From NCBI GenBank assembly GCA_029861675.1, contig JAOTYV010000071.1, positions 1 through 17,543 of the forward strand: a stretch of DNA of 17,543 nucleotides, read 5' to 3'. This DNA comes from Alphaproteobacteria bacterium (GTDB taxonomy: Bacteria; Pseudomonadota; Alphaproteobacteria; UBA8366). Every line of letters begins with the position of its first letter. Within the stretch, counting starts at the first letter, position 1. Positions 7,633 to 14,925 of the stretch are shown piece after piece. The translations under genes were made by a program, and so were the position numbers. The notes under the pieces were generated by a model. That model was not told the origin of the DNA, ran no database searches, and worked only from the letters and a program-made list of their open reading frames with translations.

Positions 7633-9087
7633 ATGTCTGCCACACCCGATCTGAAGTTTTCGCCGAAGGGCTTGTATATCGGCGGCGAATGGCTGCCTGC
7701 CAAGGACAATGGCACGATCGAGTCGTTCAACCCGTCGAACGGGGATCGCCTTGGCGAAGTTCCGAAGGCGACCGAAGAAGACGTCGATCATGCGGTCAAG
7801 ACCGCCCATAATGCGTTTCAGGATTGGCGCCGCGTTCCGATCAAGGAGCGCGCCCGCTGCCTCGAGCTCTTCGCCGATAAACTTGCGGAGCATCGGGAAG
7901 AACTCGGCATGATGGACTGCGTCGATTCCGGCAATGCGCTGAGCGGCATGACCGGCGACGTCGACTGGACCGTCGACACGCTGCGCTATTTCGCCGGATT
8001 GATCACCGAAATCAAGGGCGAGACATCGTCCTTCGGCCCGCGGCACATGAATTTCACGCGGCGCCAGCCTTACGGCGTGGTGGCCAAGATCAACCCGTTC
8101 AACCACCCATTCCGGTTCTGCGCCGAGAAGGCGGCCGCGCCGCTGGCCGCCGGCAACACCGTCGTCATCAAGGGGCCGGAACAGGCGCCGCTCTCGAGCC
8201 TGCGCCTGGCCGAACTGTGCGACGGCATCTTTCCGCCGGGCGTCGTCAATGTCGTCACCGGCGACGCGGTTGCGGGGTCCGCAATGGTGCGCCATCCGCT
8301 GGTGCACCGCATCGGTTTCGTCGGCTCCGTCGCCACCGGCCGTATTATCGCGCGCGAAGCCGCCGATGGGCTGAAGAATGTGAGCCTCGAACTGGGCGGC
8401 AAGAACCCGATTATCATCTTCCCGGACGCGGATCCGGCGAAGGCGGCGCAGGCGGCGGTCAAGGGCATGAACATGAACCGCCAGGGTCAATCCTGCAGTT
8501 CGACGTCGCGCGTCTTCGTGCATAAATCGCTCCACGGACCTGTCCTGGAGGCGCTGGCCGCCGAGGCGGAAGCCCTGCCGATCGGCCTTCCCTGGGAGGA
8601 AGGCAAGGAAATGGGTCCGATCGTTTCTCAGGAGCAATACGACCGGGTCACCGGCTACATTGAGTCGGGCAAGTCCGAAGGCGCCGAGCTGATCACCGGC
8701 GGCGGCGCCCCGTCGGACCCCGCCCTGAAAGACGGCTTCTTCGTCGCGCCGACCGTATTCAATAATGTGAAGCCCGACATGCGGATCGCCCGCGAGGAGA
8801 TCTTCGGGCCGGTCATGTCGGTCATGCCGTGGGATGACTACGAAGATATGATCGGGCGCGCCAACGCGCTGGAATACGGCCTGACCGCGGCGATTGTGAC
8901 CAACGATCTCGACAAGGCGATGGAGACCGCCGAGCGGATCGAGGCCGGTTACGTTTGGATCAACACCAACGGGCGCTATATCGGCGCGCCCTATGGCGGC
9001 TGGAAGAGCAGCGGCATCGGCCAGGAGGAATGTTTCGACGAATTGCTGAGCTATACGCAGATCAAGAACATCAATATGCGCTGGTAA
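7633..9087 (+). CDS. NAD(P)-dependent aldehyde dehydrogenase, likely phosphonoacetaldehyde dehydrogenase
   Basis: This 484-aa protein is a complete member of the aldehyde dehydrogenase superfamily, close in style to betaine and semialdehyde dehydrogenases. Key residues are the Asn in KINPFNHPF, the cofactor-binding Lys in VVIKGPEQ, general base E253 in LELGGKNP and nucleophile C288 in GQSCSSTSR. The ATG at 7633 follows GGGAGAAGAG; the frame is open further upstream but no family sequence lies there. It sits 32 nt after the alcohol dehydrogenase and in the same unit as phosphonoacetate hydrolase. In S. meliloti the analogous enzyme, PhnY, oxidises phosphonoacetaldehyde to phosphonoacetate, the PhnA substrate. 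Family is certain. The substrate rests on context, and this protein may not belong to the same subfamily as PhnY. Confidence 0.93.
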   Translation: MSATPDLKFSPKGLYIGGEWLPAKDNGTIESFNPSNGDRLGEVPKATEEDVDHAVKTAHNAFQDWRRVPIKERARCLELFADKLAEHREELGMMDCVDSGNALSGMTGDVDWTVDTLRYFAGLITEIKGETSSFGPRHMNFTRRQPYGVVAKINPFNHPFRFCAEKAAAPLAAGNTVVIKGPEQAPLSSLRLAELCDGIFPPGVVNVVTGDAVAGSAMVRHPLVHRIGFVGSVATGRIIAREAADGLKNVSLELGGKNPIIIFPDADPAKAAQAAVKGMNMNRQGQSCSSTSRVFVHKSLHGPVLEALAAEAEALPIGLPWEEGKEMGPIVSQEQYDRVTGYIESGKSEGAELITGGGAPSDPALKDGFFVAPTVFNNVKPDMRIAREEIFGPVMSVMPWDDYEDMIGRANALEYGLTAAIVTNDLDKAMETAERIEAGYVWINTNGRYIGAPYGGWKSSGIGQEECFDELLSYTQIKNINMRW

Positions 9088-9157
9088 GGCGTGGGGGGAT
9101 CGCAGTAAGGCGGAACTGAAAAATCAAACCTGCAAGACAAAGGGAGGATCTCAAATA

Positions 9158-10111
9158 ATGACACATAATCGAGTATCTCGGTCAGTCGGAAATGGCCGGA
9201 CGAAACGCGCCGTCGGCAGCATGGCCCTAGCGGCCGGATTGCTGATGGGGACGGCCACGGTCGCCGCGTCCGCGGGTAAGTGCGAAAATCCCAAGGCGCT
9301 CACCTTCGCGATGGTGCCGACCGAGGAGACGGTCGCCGAACTCAAGCTCTACAAGCCGGTCACGGACCGCATGGCGAAGCTGACGGGCAAGAAAATCCAA
9401 TTCTTCATGCCGACCTCTTACGCCGCGGTGGTGGAAGGGTTGCTCGGTGGGTTTGTCGACGTCGCGGTGCTTGGACCGTATACCTATGTCATTGCGAATT
9501 CCAAGGACCCGAGTGTCGAGGTGTTCGCGACATACGCTAAACGGCCCGGCCATCTGCAGGAAGAAGGCCCCGGTTACAAGGGCGTGCTGGTTTCCAAGAA
9601 GGGAAGCAAGTTCAAGACCATCAAAGATTTGAAGGGATCGATTGTCGGCCTTACCGACCCCGGCAGCACGTCGGGCAATCTGGTGCCGCGCGTGGTTTTC
9701 TCGAAGGTGATCAATACGGACATCGATAACTACTTCAAAAAAGTCGTCTATACCGGCAGTCACGAACTCTCCACCGTGGCGGTTCACCAAGGCAAGGTCG
9801 ATGCCGCCTTCGTCGCATCGCATCGTTTCGACAATGTGGTGAACAAGGGAGAGGTCAAACTGGCGGATTTCAATGTCCTTTGGAAATCCCCGGCGATCCC
9901 GCAGGATCCCTTCGTCTATCGCAACACGCTGTGCAAGGATCTGAAGGCGAAAATCGCAGACACGTTTCTGGGCCTGAAAGGGCAGCCGGAAGCAAAGGCC
10001 TTCCTCAAAAACGTGAAGTCCAACACCTTCGTGCGTATGTCTTCCAAGGATTACGACGTCATCCGTGATCTGAAGAAGGCCAAGGACGCCCGCAAAAAGA
10101 AAAAGAAGTAA
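9158..10111 (+). CDS. phnD: Phosphonate ABC transporter substrate-binding protein
   Basis: This 317-aa periplasmic protein delivers phosphonates or related oxyanions to the PhnCE importer. A long Sec-type signal runs to about residue 40 (basic N-region, core MALAAGLLMGTATV, cleavage near ASA-G). PhnD landmarks follow: FAMVPTEETVAEL, PTSYAAVVEGL, the anion-binding loop DPGSTSGNLVP (S170-T171-S172), TGSHELSTVAV, and WKSPAIPQDPFVYR near the C-terminal third, matching the E. coli PhnD segment WKSPLIPGDPIVWR. The C-terminus is unusually basic (DARKKKKK). The start is set by GGGAGG at 9142-9147. It lies 70 nt after the aldehyde dehydrogenase. Phosphonate rather than phosphite or phosphate uptake is favoured by the neighbours. 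Confidence 0.94.
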   Translation: MTHNRVSRSVGNGRTKRAVGSMALAAGLLMGTATVAASAGKCENPKALTFAMVPTEETVAELKLYKPVTDRMAKLTGKKIQFFMPTSYAAVVEGLLGGFVDVAVLGPYTYVIANSKDPSVEVFATYAKRPGHLQEEGPGYKGVLVSKKGSKFKTIKDLKGSIVGLTDPGSTSGNLVPRVVFSKVINTDIDNYFKKVVYTGSHELSTVAVHQGKVDAAFVASHRFDNVVNKGEVKLADFNVLWKSPAIPQDPFVYRNTLCKDLKAKIADTFLGLKGQPEAKAFLKNVKSNTFVRMSSKDYDVIRDLKKAKDARKKKKK

Positions 10112-10134
10112 CCGGCGTCAGGTCGGCCGCGCAA

Positions 10135-10162
10135 GGGGCGGGACAATCCACTGTTTCGCCCC
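10135..10162 (+). promoter_or_regulatory. Intercistronic hairpin between phnD and phnC
   Basis: GGGGCGGGACA (10135-10145) and TGTTTCGCCCC (10152-10162) form an 11-bp RNA stem, two pairs being G-U, around the 6-nt loop ATCCAC. No T-run follows, so it is not a standard terminator. It begins 24 nt after the phnD stop and ends 27 nt before phnC, which itself lacks a clear ribosome site. It probably sets binding-protein excess by mRNA stabilisation or partial termination (inference). Confidence 0.6.
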
Positions 10163-10189
10163 GCCGCGGACGATCGCGCTGTCACGGCC

Positions 10190-10942
10190 ATGTCTATTCT
10201 AACCGTTACCGATCTCACCGCGCGCTATAGCCGGACCGGGCCCGAGATTCTTCAGGGAGTCAGTTTCGGCGTCGACGCGGAGGATTTTTTCGCGATCATC
10301 GGTCCCAGCGGCGCCGGGAAGTCAACGCTGATCCGGTGCATCAACCGCCTGGTGGAACCGACCGGCGGCAGCATCCGGCTCTATGACACCGAGGTGCTGA
10401 CGCTGTCGCAAGGCGATCTGCGCAAGCTGCGGCGAAATATCGGCATGATATTTCAGGAATTCAATCTGGTCGACCGGATGTCGGTGATGGACAATGTGCT
10501 GTCCGGCCGGCTCGGTTATGTCGGCAACCTGCGTAGCTTGTTCCGATTGTTCTCCAAGGATGACATCACGCGCGCGTTGCAAGTTCTCGATCGTGTCGGC
10601 TTGATCGACCATGTGGACAAGCGGGCCGATGAATTGAGTGGCGGCCAACGGCAACGGGTCGGCATCGCCCGGGCGTTGATGCAGGATCCAAAACTGTTGC
10701 TGCTCGATGAGCCGACCTCCAGCCTGGATCCGAAGATCTCGCGCGAGGTCATGGCGCTGATCAAGGAAATCGCCACCGAATTCGGGGTGCCGGTCCTGTG
10801 CAATATCCACGACGTTCAGCTCGCGCTGGAGTTCTGCAACAAGATCATCGGATTGCAGGATGGCGTCAAGATGTTCGATGGCCCGACCGACAGCATCGAT
10901 CAGGATAAGCTGAACGAAATTTATGCCATGGAGGTGCTGTGA
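10190..10942 (+). CDS. phnC: Phosphonate ABC transporter ATP-binding protein
   Basis: This 250-aa ABC ATPase powers the phosphonate importer on the cytoplasmic face. Walker A is GPSGAGKST (residues 38-46), the signature is LSGGQ (149-153), and Walker B is LLLLDEP with D173-E174, followed by SSLDP. The PhnC-type insert [16 protein letters not shown] lies between the Q-loop and the signature. The ATG at 10190 gives the normal PhnC length, but I see no good ribosome site; the hairpin at 10135-10162 lies just upstream. The stop shares its last base with the ATG of a 10-codon mini-ORF (TGATG at 10940-10944), and GGAGGT at 10930-10935 lies inside the end of phnC. Confidence 0.95.
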   Translation: MSILTVTDLTARYSRTGPEILQGVSFGVDAEDFFAIIGPSGAGKSTLIRCINRLVEPTGGSIRLYDTEVLTLSQGDLRKLRRNIGMIFQEFNLVDRMSVMDNVLSGRLGYVGNLRSLFRLFSKDDITRALQVLDRVGLIDHVDKRADELSGGQRQRVGIARALMQDPKLLLLDEPTSSLDPKISREVMALIKEIATEFGVPVLCNIHDVQLALEFCNKIIGLQDGVKMFDGPTDSIDQDKLNEIYAMEVL

Positions 10943-10974
10943 TGACGCGCCCATGGCGTCCGGCAAGGCGATGA
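10942..10974 (+). other. Mini-ORF of 10 codons bridging phnC and phnE1
   Basis: An ATG overlapping the phnC stop (TGATG) opens the reading frame [10 protein letters not shown], whose TGA (10972-10974) overlaps the ATG at 10971-10973 in the phnE1 frame (ATGA). GGAGGT at 10930-10935 is 6 nt from the mini-ORF start, ideal for it and too far (17 or 35 nt) from either in-frame phnE1 start. It may be a coupling minicistron that hands ribosomes to phnE1. It could also be a chance by-product of compact gene packing. Confidence 0.35.
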
Positions 10975-11792
10975 CCGGCGCGGCGGTCTACGGCGCCCTG
11001 CTCAACCGGATCGAGGCCGAGCGAAAGCGCAGCCGAATAATTCGATCCGTTTTGTATCTTGGCTTGCTCGGGCTGGTCGTCTGGAGCGTCAAGGTGACGG
11101 TCGTCGAGGATACGGATTGGGCGCGGATGGGATCCTTCGGGGCGATCCTGAAATCCGTCGACCGGTTTATCGGGTTTGATTTTTCCCTGCTGCCGAACCT
11201 AATCGGGCCGACCATCGAAACCCTGATGATCGCGTGCCTCGGCACGATGCTCGGCGTGATCATCTGCATACCGGTGATCTGGTTCGGCGCGCTCAACATT
11301 ACGCCCTTCAAACCTGTCACCTATCCGATCGCGCGCCTCCTGATGACGCTGAGCCGGTCGATTCACGAGATCGTCTGGGCCCTGTTCTTCGTTGCCGCGG
11401 TCGGCCTCGGTGCGCTTGCCGGTGTGCTCGCCATCGCCATGCGTTCGGTCGGTTTCATCGCCAAGATTTCCGCCGAAGCGATCGAGGACATCGACCCCGC
11501 GCCGGTCGAGGCGATTCGCGCGGTCGGCGGCAACGGATTTCAAGTGCTGATCTATGCGATCGTGCCGCAGATTTTGCCGGTGGTCATCGGCGTGATCATC
11601 TTCGAATGGGAAATCAATATCCGACGCTCTGCCATTCTCGGATTGGTCGGCGCCGGCGGGCTTGGCCTGATGTTTTTCCGACAGATGAACACCTTCAACT
11701 TTCCCGGCGTGACGACGGTAATCTTCGCAATTTTGTGCATCATCCTGGTGGGCGAGTTTCTCTCGCATTACGGCCGCAAGTCGGTGATTTGA
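10971..11792 (+). CDS. phnE: Phosphonate ABC transporter permease (first PhnE)
   Basis: This inner-membrane subunit has about 273 aa from the ATG at 10971, or 279 aa from the ATG at 10953. Hydrophobic segments include VLYLGLLGLVVWSV, IETLMIACLGTMLGVIICIP, ALFFVAAVGLGALAGVL, QILPVVIGVIIF and VIFAILCIILVGEF. The EAA loop that contacts PhnC reads EDIDPAPVEAIRAVG. RSIHEIVWAL and FEWEINIRRSAILGLVGAGG are characteristic of PhnE. I prefer the 10971 start because it overlaps the stop of the upstream mini-ORF, but 10953 cannot be excluded, and neither has a well-spaced ribosome site. The stop shares a base with the start of another mini-ORF. It pairs with the second PhnE as a heterodimeric permease. 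Confidence 0.93.
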   Translation: MTGAAVYGALLNRIEAERKRSRIIRSVLYLGLLGLVVWSVKVTVVEDTDWARMGSFGAILKSVDRFIGFDFSLLPNLIGPTIETLMIACLGTMLGVIICIPVIWFGALNITPFKPVTYPIARLLMTLSRSIHEIVWALFFVAAVGLGALAGVLAIAMRSVGFIAKISAEAIEDIDPAPVEAIRAVGGNGFQVLIYAIVPQILPVVIGVIIFEWEINIRRSAILGLVGAGGLGLMFFRQMNTFNFPGVTTVIFAILCIILVGEFLSHYGRKSVI

Positions 11793-11821
11793 TGGGGGGC
11801 GGCGGAAGCGCAGTTCGATGA
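11792..11821 (+). other. Mini-ORF of 9 codons bridging phnE1 and phnE2
   Basis: An ATG overlapping the phnE1 stop (TGATG at 11790-11794) opens the reading frame MGGGGSAVR, whose TGA (11819-11821) overlaps the phnE2 ATG at 11818-11820. This is the same stop/start/stop/start geometry as at 10942-10974. No strong ribosome site precedes it, and phnE2 has its own GGAAG at 11804-11808, so independent function is less certain here. Confidence 0.3.
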
Positions 11822-12663
11822 CGATGGGCAATAGCGATCATATCGGCGCGGTCGCGGTCGCACCGCAATGGCGACGCTTCAGGTTTCCGGCGTCGCTGAT
11901 TCGCTATGGCGTGGTGCTCGGCGTTTTTCTCTTGCTCGGATATTCGATCGAGTATCTGGAAATCCCGCTCGAGCGGCTGTTTCCGATGTTCGGAAAGATC
12001 GGCCATCTCGTCACCGACCGGTATTACCCGGCGGATATCGACTATATCCTCGACGCCACCTATCTGGGGTCGGTCGTGGACACCATCCAGATGGCGTATC
12101 TCAGCGCGCTGTTTGGATTGCTGATCAGCGTGCCGCTCGGCTGGTTCGCGAGCTACAACATGACGCCGCACCGGCGCTTCGTTTATCCGCTGGCGCGGTT
12201 GGTCACCATGCTTGGACGCGCCGTGCACGAAATGATCTGGACGATCCTATTCGTCAGCATCCTCGGCTTCGGCATGTTGCCCGGCGTCTTGGCCTTGACC
12301 GTGTTTTGCACCGGTTTCGCCGCAAAACTGTTTGCGGAGGAAATCGAGGCGATCGATATGGGGCCGGTGGAAGCGATCAAGGCGACCGGCGCCAGTTTGT
12401 TTCAGGTATTCGTCTATGGCGTGATCCCGCAAGTCCGCGTCGCCTTCACCGGCATTGCGATTTATACCTGGGATGTTGCGTTTCGCGCCGCCACCGTCGT
12501 GGGCTTCTTTGGTGCGGGGGGTATGGGGTGGTACCTCAAGCGCAATGTGCAGCAGATCGAGACGGAACGGGTGGCCGCGATCCTTCTGTCGATCGTTGTG
12601 CTGGTGCTGCTGTCCGAAGTCGTTTCCGCCTGGGCGCGGGCCAAAGTCGCCAAGAGCAAATAA
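11818..12663 (+). CDS. phnE: Phosphonate ABC transporter permease (second PhnE)
   Basis: This 281-aa membrane protein is homologous to, but clearly diverged from, the upstream PhnE. Segments include YGVVLGVFLLLGYSI near the N-terminus, DTIQMAYLSALFGLLISVPLG, LGRAVHEMIWTILFVSILGFG, and a hydrophobic C-terminal segment ILLSIVVLVLLSEVV. The EAA loop reads EEIEAIDMGPVEAIKATGAS, followed by FVYGVIPQV. The region that reads INIRRSAILGLVGAGG in PhnE1 is DVAFRAATVVGFFGAGG here. The ATG at 11818 has GGAAG 9 nt upstream; an alternative ATG lies two codons later. Two distinct PhnE genes after phnC are common in alphaproteobacterial phosphonate importers and imply a heterodimer. It is the last gene of the plus-strand unit. 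Confidence 0.94.
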   Translation: MTMGNSDHIGAVAVAPQWRRFRFPASLIRYGVVLGVFLLLGYSIEYLEIPLERLFPMFGKIGHLVTDRYYPADIDYILDATYLGSVVDTIQMAYLSALFGLLISVPLGWFASYNMTPHRRFVYPLARLVTMLGRAVHEMIWTILFVSILGFGMLPGVLALTVFCTGFAAKLFAEEIEAIDMGPVEAIKATGASLFQVFVYGVIPQVRVAFTGIAIYTWDVAFRAATVVGFFGAGGMGWYLKRNVQQIETERVAAILLSIVVLVLLSEVVSAWARAKVAKSK

Positions 12664-12693
12664 AGCCGGCGGCTACGACGCCGCGCGGGGGCC

Positions 12694-12733
12694 TGACCAT
12701 TTCTTGTTTAGATTGACTCAAGTGAAATGGTCA
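12694..12733. terminator. Long inverted repeat between convergent genes, probable terminator
   Basis: TGACCATTTC (12694-12703) is perfectly complementary to GAAATGGTCA (12724-12733). The inner TTG/CAA can extend the stem after a 2-nt bulge, leaving a 12-nt loop. It begins 31 nt after the phnE2 stop and is followed on the plus strand by a pyrimidine-rich CTCTCTTTACATTTT. Its place between convergent genes fits a terminator for the phn unit. The lack of a clean U-run, and the operator-like symmetry, keep confidence moderate. Confidence 0.5.
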
Positions 12734-12764
12734 CTCTCTTTACATTTTAGCCAAATACGTCGTC

Positions 12765-12783
12765 GCGAACCGTTTCGGTTCGC
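12765..12783 (-). terminator. Compact hairpin after the metallophosphoesterase gene
   Basis: GCGAACCG and CGGTTCGC form a perfect 8-bp stem with a 3-nt loop, 13 nt past the minus-strand stop codon at 12796-12798. On the minus strand it is followed by GACGACGTATTTGG rather than a U-tract. It may be a weak or Rho-assisted terminator, or an RNA-stabilising hairpin. Confidence 0.45.
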
Positions 12784-12795
12784 TCGGGATGTGCT

Positions 12796-14904
12796 CTAAA
12801 GGGAAACCAGCACGGGCCCTCCGATTGCCGTCGGCAGCGAAGCTTCCCCGGCTTGTTCCTTTTTGGACCAGGGAACCTCGGTAATTTCGCCGGTTGCGAG
12901 ATCGGCGATTTTTGCCTGGCCCTCTTGGCCGGCCGCCTCAATCGGCAGAGTCACAGTCCGGCCGTTTGCGGTCCCATGCGGCAAGAGCAGGGCGTGTGAG
13001 GCCGAGGCATCTGAAAAGCCGATAATCGTCATGGAATCGAGCGGATGGCAGTCGCCGAGATTGAGAGCGCCGTACATCTCGTTCAGCGCGGCATTCAGAT
13101 TCCTGACCACGTGACTGCCGAGCCTCGGATTGTAGAGGCGATCGACGACGCCGTTTCGAACGAAATAGCCCCGGTCGATATCGGCAAAAGTATCGATGAA
13201 GGAGCGCACATTCGGTTGCGTGGCGGACGCGACCATTGCCTCCGCGATCCGGTTGGCATGCAGCGCATCGTCGAGCGACTCAGCCGCCGGATTGGACGTG
13301 GCCAATCGGACGTGGATGGATGCTTTGGTATCGAGGTCCGCCGCCAATTGGCCGGCCGCCCGTATTTCGGCCGACAGGGGCTGCTCATTCAGCACCCGAA
13401 ACACGAAGCCGTCGATCAGCCCGGCCTTGGCGCTGTCGCCGAGAATATCGCGAATGATTGCGCGCTCGCCGGGAACGAACCCGTGATTGATGACGTGGTA
13501 ATATTTGTGAGCGTCGGTCTCCAGATCTTCTTTCGACCGGAGCTTGGTCAGGAATACCGAAATCTCCGCCTCGTCCTTGATGGCTTGGATGCCGCGGCAA
13601 ATGTCATCGAGATCGTCCCAAGCGAAACCGACCTCCCAGGCTTCGATCAGGTCGCAATGATCGATCAGGGTGCGCCGTTGCTTCGGATCCGGCAGCTCGA
13701 ACGAAAACACCGTGAATGCGTGGCCCATGCTCTTGAGATCGCGCATTCTCTGGCGGATTTCCGGGTTGACGAGGTCATGCAGCGGAATGCGCAAGCGACG
13801 GACGCCCATCTCCCATAAAGAGAGGAGGGGATAGTCGTTGCGGACGGATTTGCGCGCGAATTCGTCCAGACCGCCGCTCGGCGGTATCTCGACCAACTCC
13901 GTCCAGGGGTGGCGGAAATCGAATCCCACGGTGGCGCGGCGGGTCACACGCGGATGAACGAGCGGCAGGCGCCGAGGGGTGGGCGGGCTCGGTCCATCGG
14001 GTGCGAGGGTGCGTCCGAAGGTCCGCACGGGGTGGCACACATGGCCGTTCGCGTGAACGTGCACGACGAAATAACCGAGTTTCGGCGCATCGTTCCGGCC
14101 GGCCTCGGGCCCGGGCCCGACGCGGAACAACTCGCTGTAATCCTGGCGCACGAACGCGGTGGACGGCAGAAGATAACAGTGGGTATCGCCGTGTAAATTG
14201 TACCAGAAATTGTGGACGTGCCCGGCAAACAGCGCTTCCGCCTGGTATTTCTCCAGGAGGTCCAGCACCCATGTTCGCCCCGGCTCGCCGATATTGTCGT
14301 AATGCTCCGCCTCGTCCGGGGCGGTGAGATAGGGCGGATAGTGGATATTGACGAAAAGCCGCTTTCCGGCGTTCGCCGCAAGATCCTGTTCCAGCCACGC
14401 GCGCTGCGCTTTTTCCGAGGCGAGGCCGGAGTTGATGATCTGGGCATTGATCACCACGAAATGGCAGTCGCCATGGTCGAAGGCATAGTAATGATCGCCG
14501 AAATGCTTTTCCCACAGGGTCAGAAAATCGTCGCAGACGACGCCCGCCGGGCCCCATTTTATCGGCTTGTCGCCGACATCATGGTTGCCGGGCACCAAAT
14601 ATTGCGGGCAGTTGAGCGCGGCGGTTTGCTCGTGGAACCGGTCGGCCGCATCCGCATAAATCGGCATCACCGGCACCGGATGCACGAGGTCGCCCAGATG
14701 GATCACGAAATCCGGCGCAACGGCGTTGATTTCGTTGATCACATATCGCATGCGCGCGTTGGCCAACAGGTTGACTTCAAACGGTGCCATCGATTCCGAT
14801 TCATTCTGATTCAGATGCGTATCGGTGTAGACCACCATCGTGAACAGACGTTCGCCCAGTTCATCCGCCGTCTCTGCGTCAATCGGTCTTTCGCCCTGGG
14901 TCAC
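12796..14904 (-). CDS. Calcineurin-type metallophosphoesterase with large unrecognised C-terminal region
   Basis: The 702-aa protein begins with a complete two-metal phosphoesterase domain (about residues 20-290): D28-x-H30, G71-D72 in HLGDLVH, G106-N107-H108-D109, H188 in NIHYPP, and G228-H229-x-H231. Residues about 320-620 carry alternating helix and strand segments such as PLLSLWEMGVRRLRIPLHDL that look barrel-like. The last 75 residues look like a small beta-domain. I do not recognise this C-terminal half. There is no signal peptide, so it is probably cytoplasmic. The start is GTG at 14902-14904 with AGAGGA 9 nt upstream. It lies 21 nt downstream of the decayed sulfatase remnant on the same strand and is convergent with phnE2. 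By context it may hydrolyse organophosphate mono- or diesters; cyclic nucleotide or sugar-phosphate substrates are equally possible. Confidence 0.88.
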   Translation of the reverse strand: MTQGERPIDAETADELGERLFTMVVYTDTHLNQNESESMAPFEVNLLANARMRYVINEINAVAPDFVIHLGDLVHPVPVMPIYADAADRFHEQTAALNCPQYLVPGNHDVGDKPIKWGPAGVVCDDFLTLWEKHFGDHYYAFDHGDCHFVVINAQIINSGLASEKAQRAWLEQDLAANAGKRLFVNIHYPPYLTAPDEAEHYDNIGEPGRTWVLDLLEKYQAEALFAGHVHNFWYNLHGDTHCYLLPSTAFVRQDYSELFRVGPGPEAGRNDAPKLGYFVVHVHANGHVCHPVRTFGRTLAPDGPSPPTPRRLPLVHPRVTRRATVGFDFRHPWTELVEIPPSGGLDEFARKSVRNDYPLLSLWEMGVRRLRIPLHDLVNPEIRQRMRDLKSMGHAFTVFSFELPDPKQRRTLIDHCDLIEAWEVGFAWDDLDDICRGIQAIKDEAEISVFLTKLRSKEDLETDAHKYYHVINHGFVPGERAIIRDILGDSAKAGLIDGFVFRVLNEQPLSAEIRAAGQLAADLDTKASIHVRLATSNPAAESLDDALHANRIAEAMVASATQPNVRSFIDTFADIDRGYFVRNGVVDRLYNPRLGSHVVRNLNAALNEMYGALNLGDCHPLDSMTIIGFSDASASHALLLPHGTANGRTVTLPIEAAGQEGQAKIADLATGEITEVPWSKKEQAGEASLPTAIGGPVLVSL

Positions 14905-14925
14905 GCCAAAAGATCCTCTTCTAGG

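Noticed and set aside
6452..8637. Long minus-strand open frames (397 and 393 codons) under the alcohol and aldehyde dehydrogenase genes.
   Set aside because: Both dehydrogenases are complete with catalytic residues on the plus strand. The antisense frames show no family motif and repeat the codon-bias artefact.
10923..10970. Starting phnE1 at 10923, inside the end of phnC.
   Set aside because: The extra residues ([10 protein letters not shown]) are a shifted reading of the phnC end and not permease-like. Starts at 10953 or 10971 fit better.
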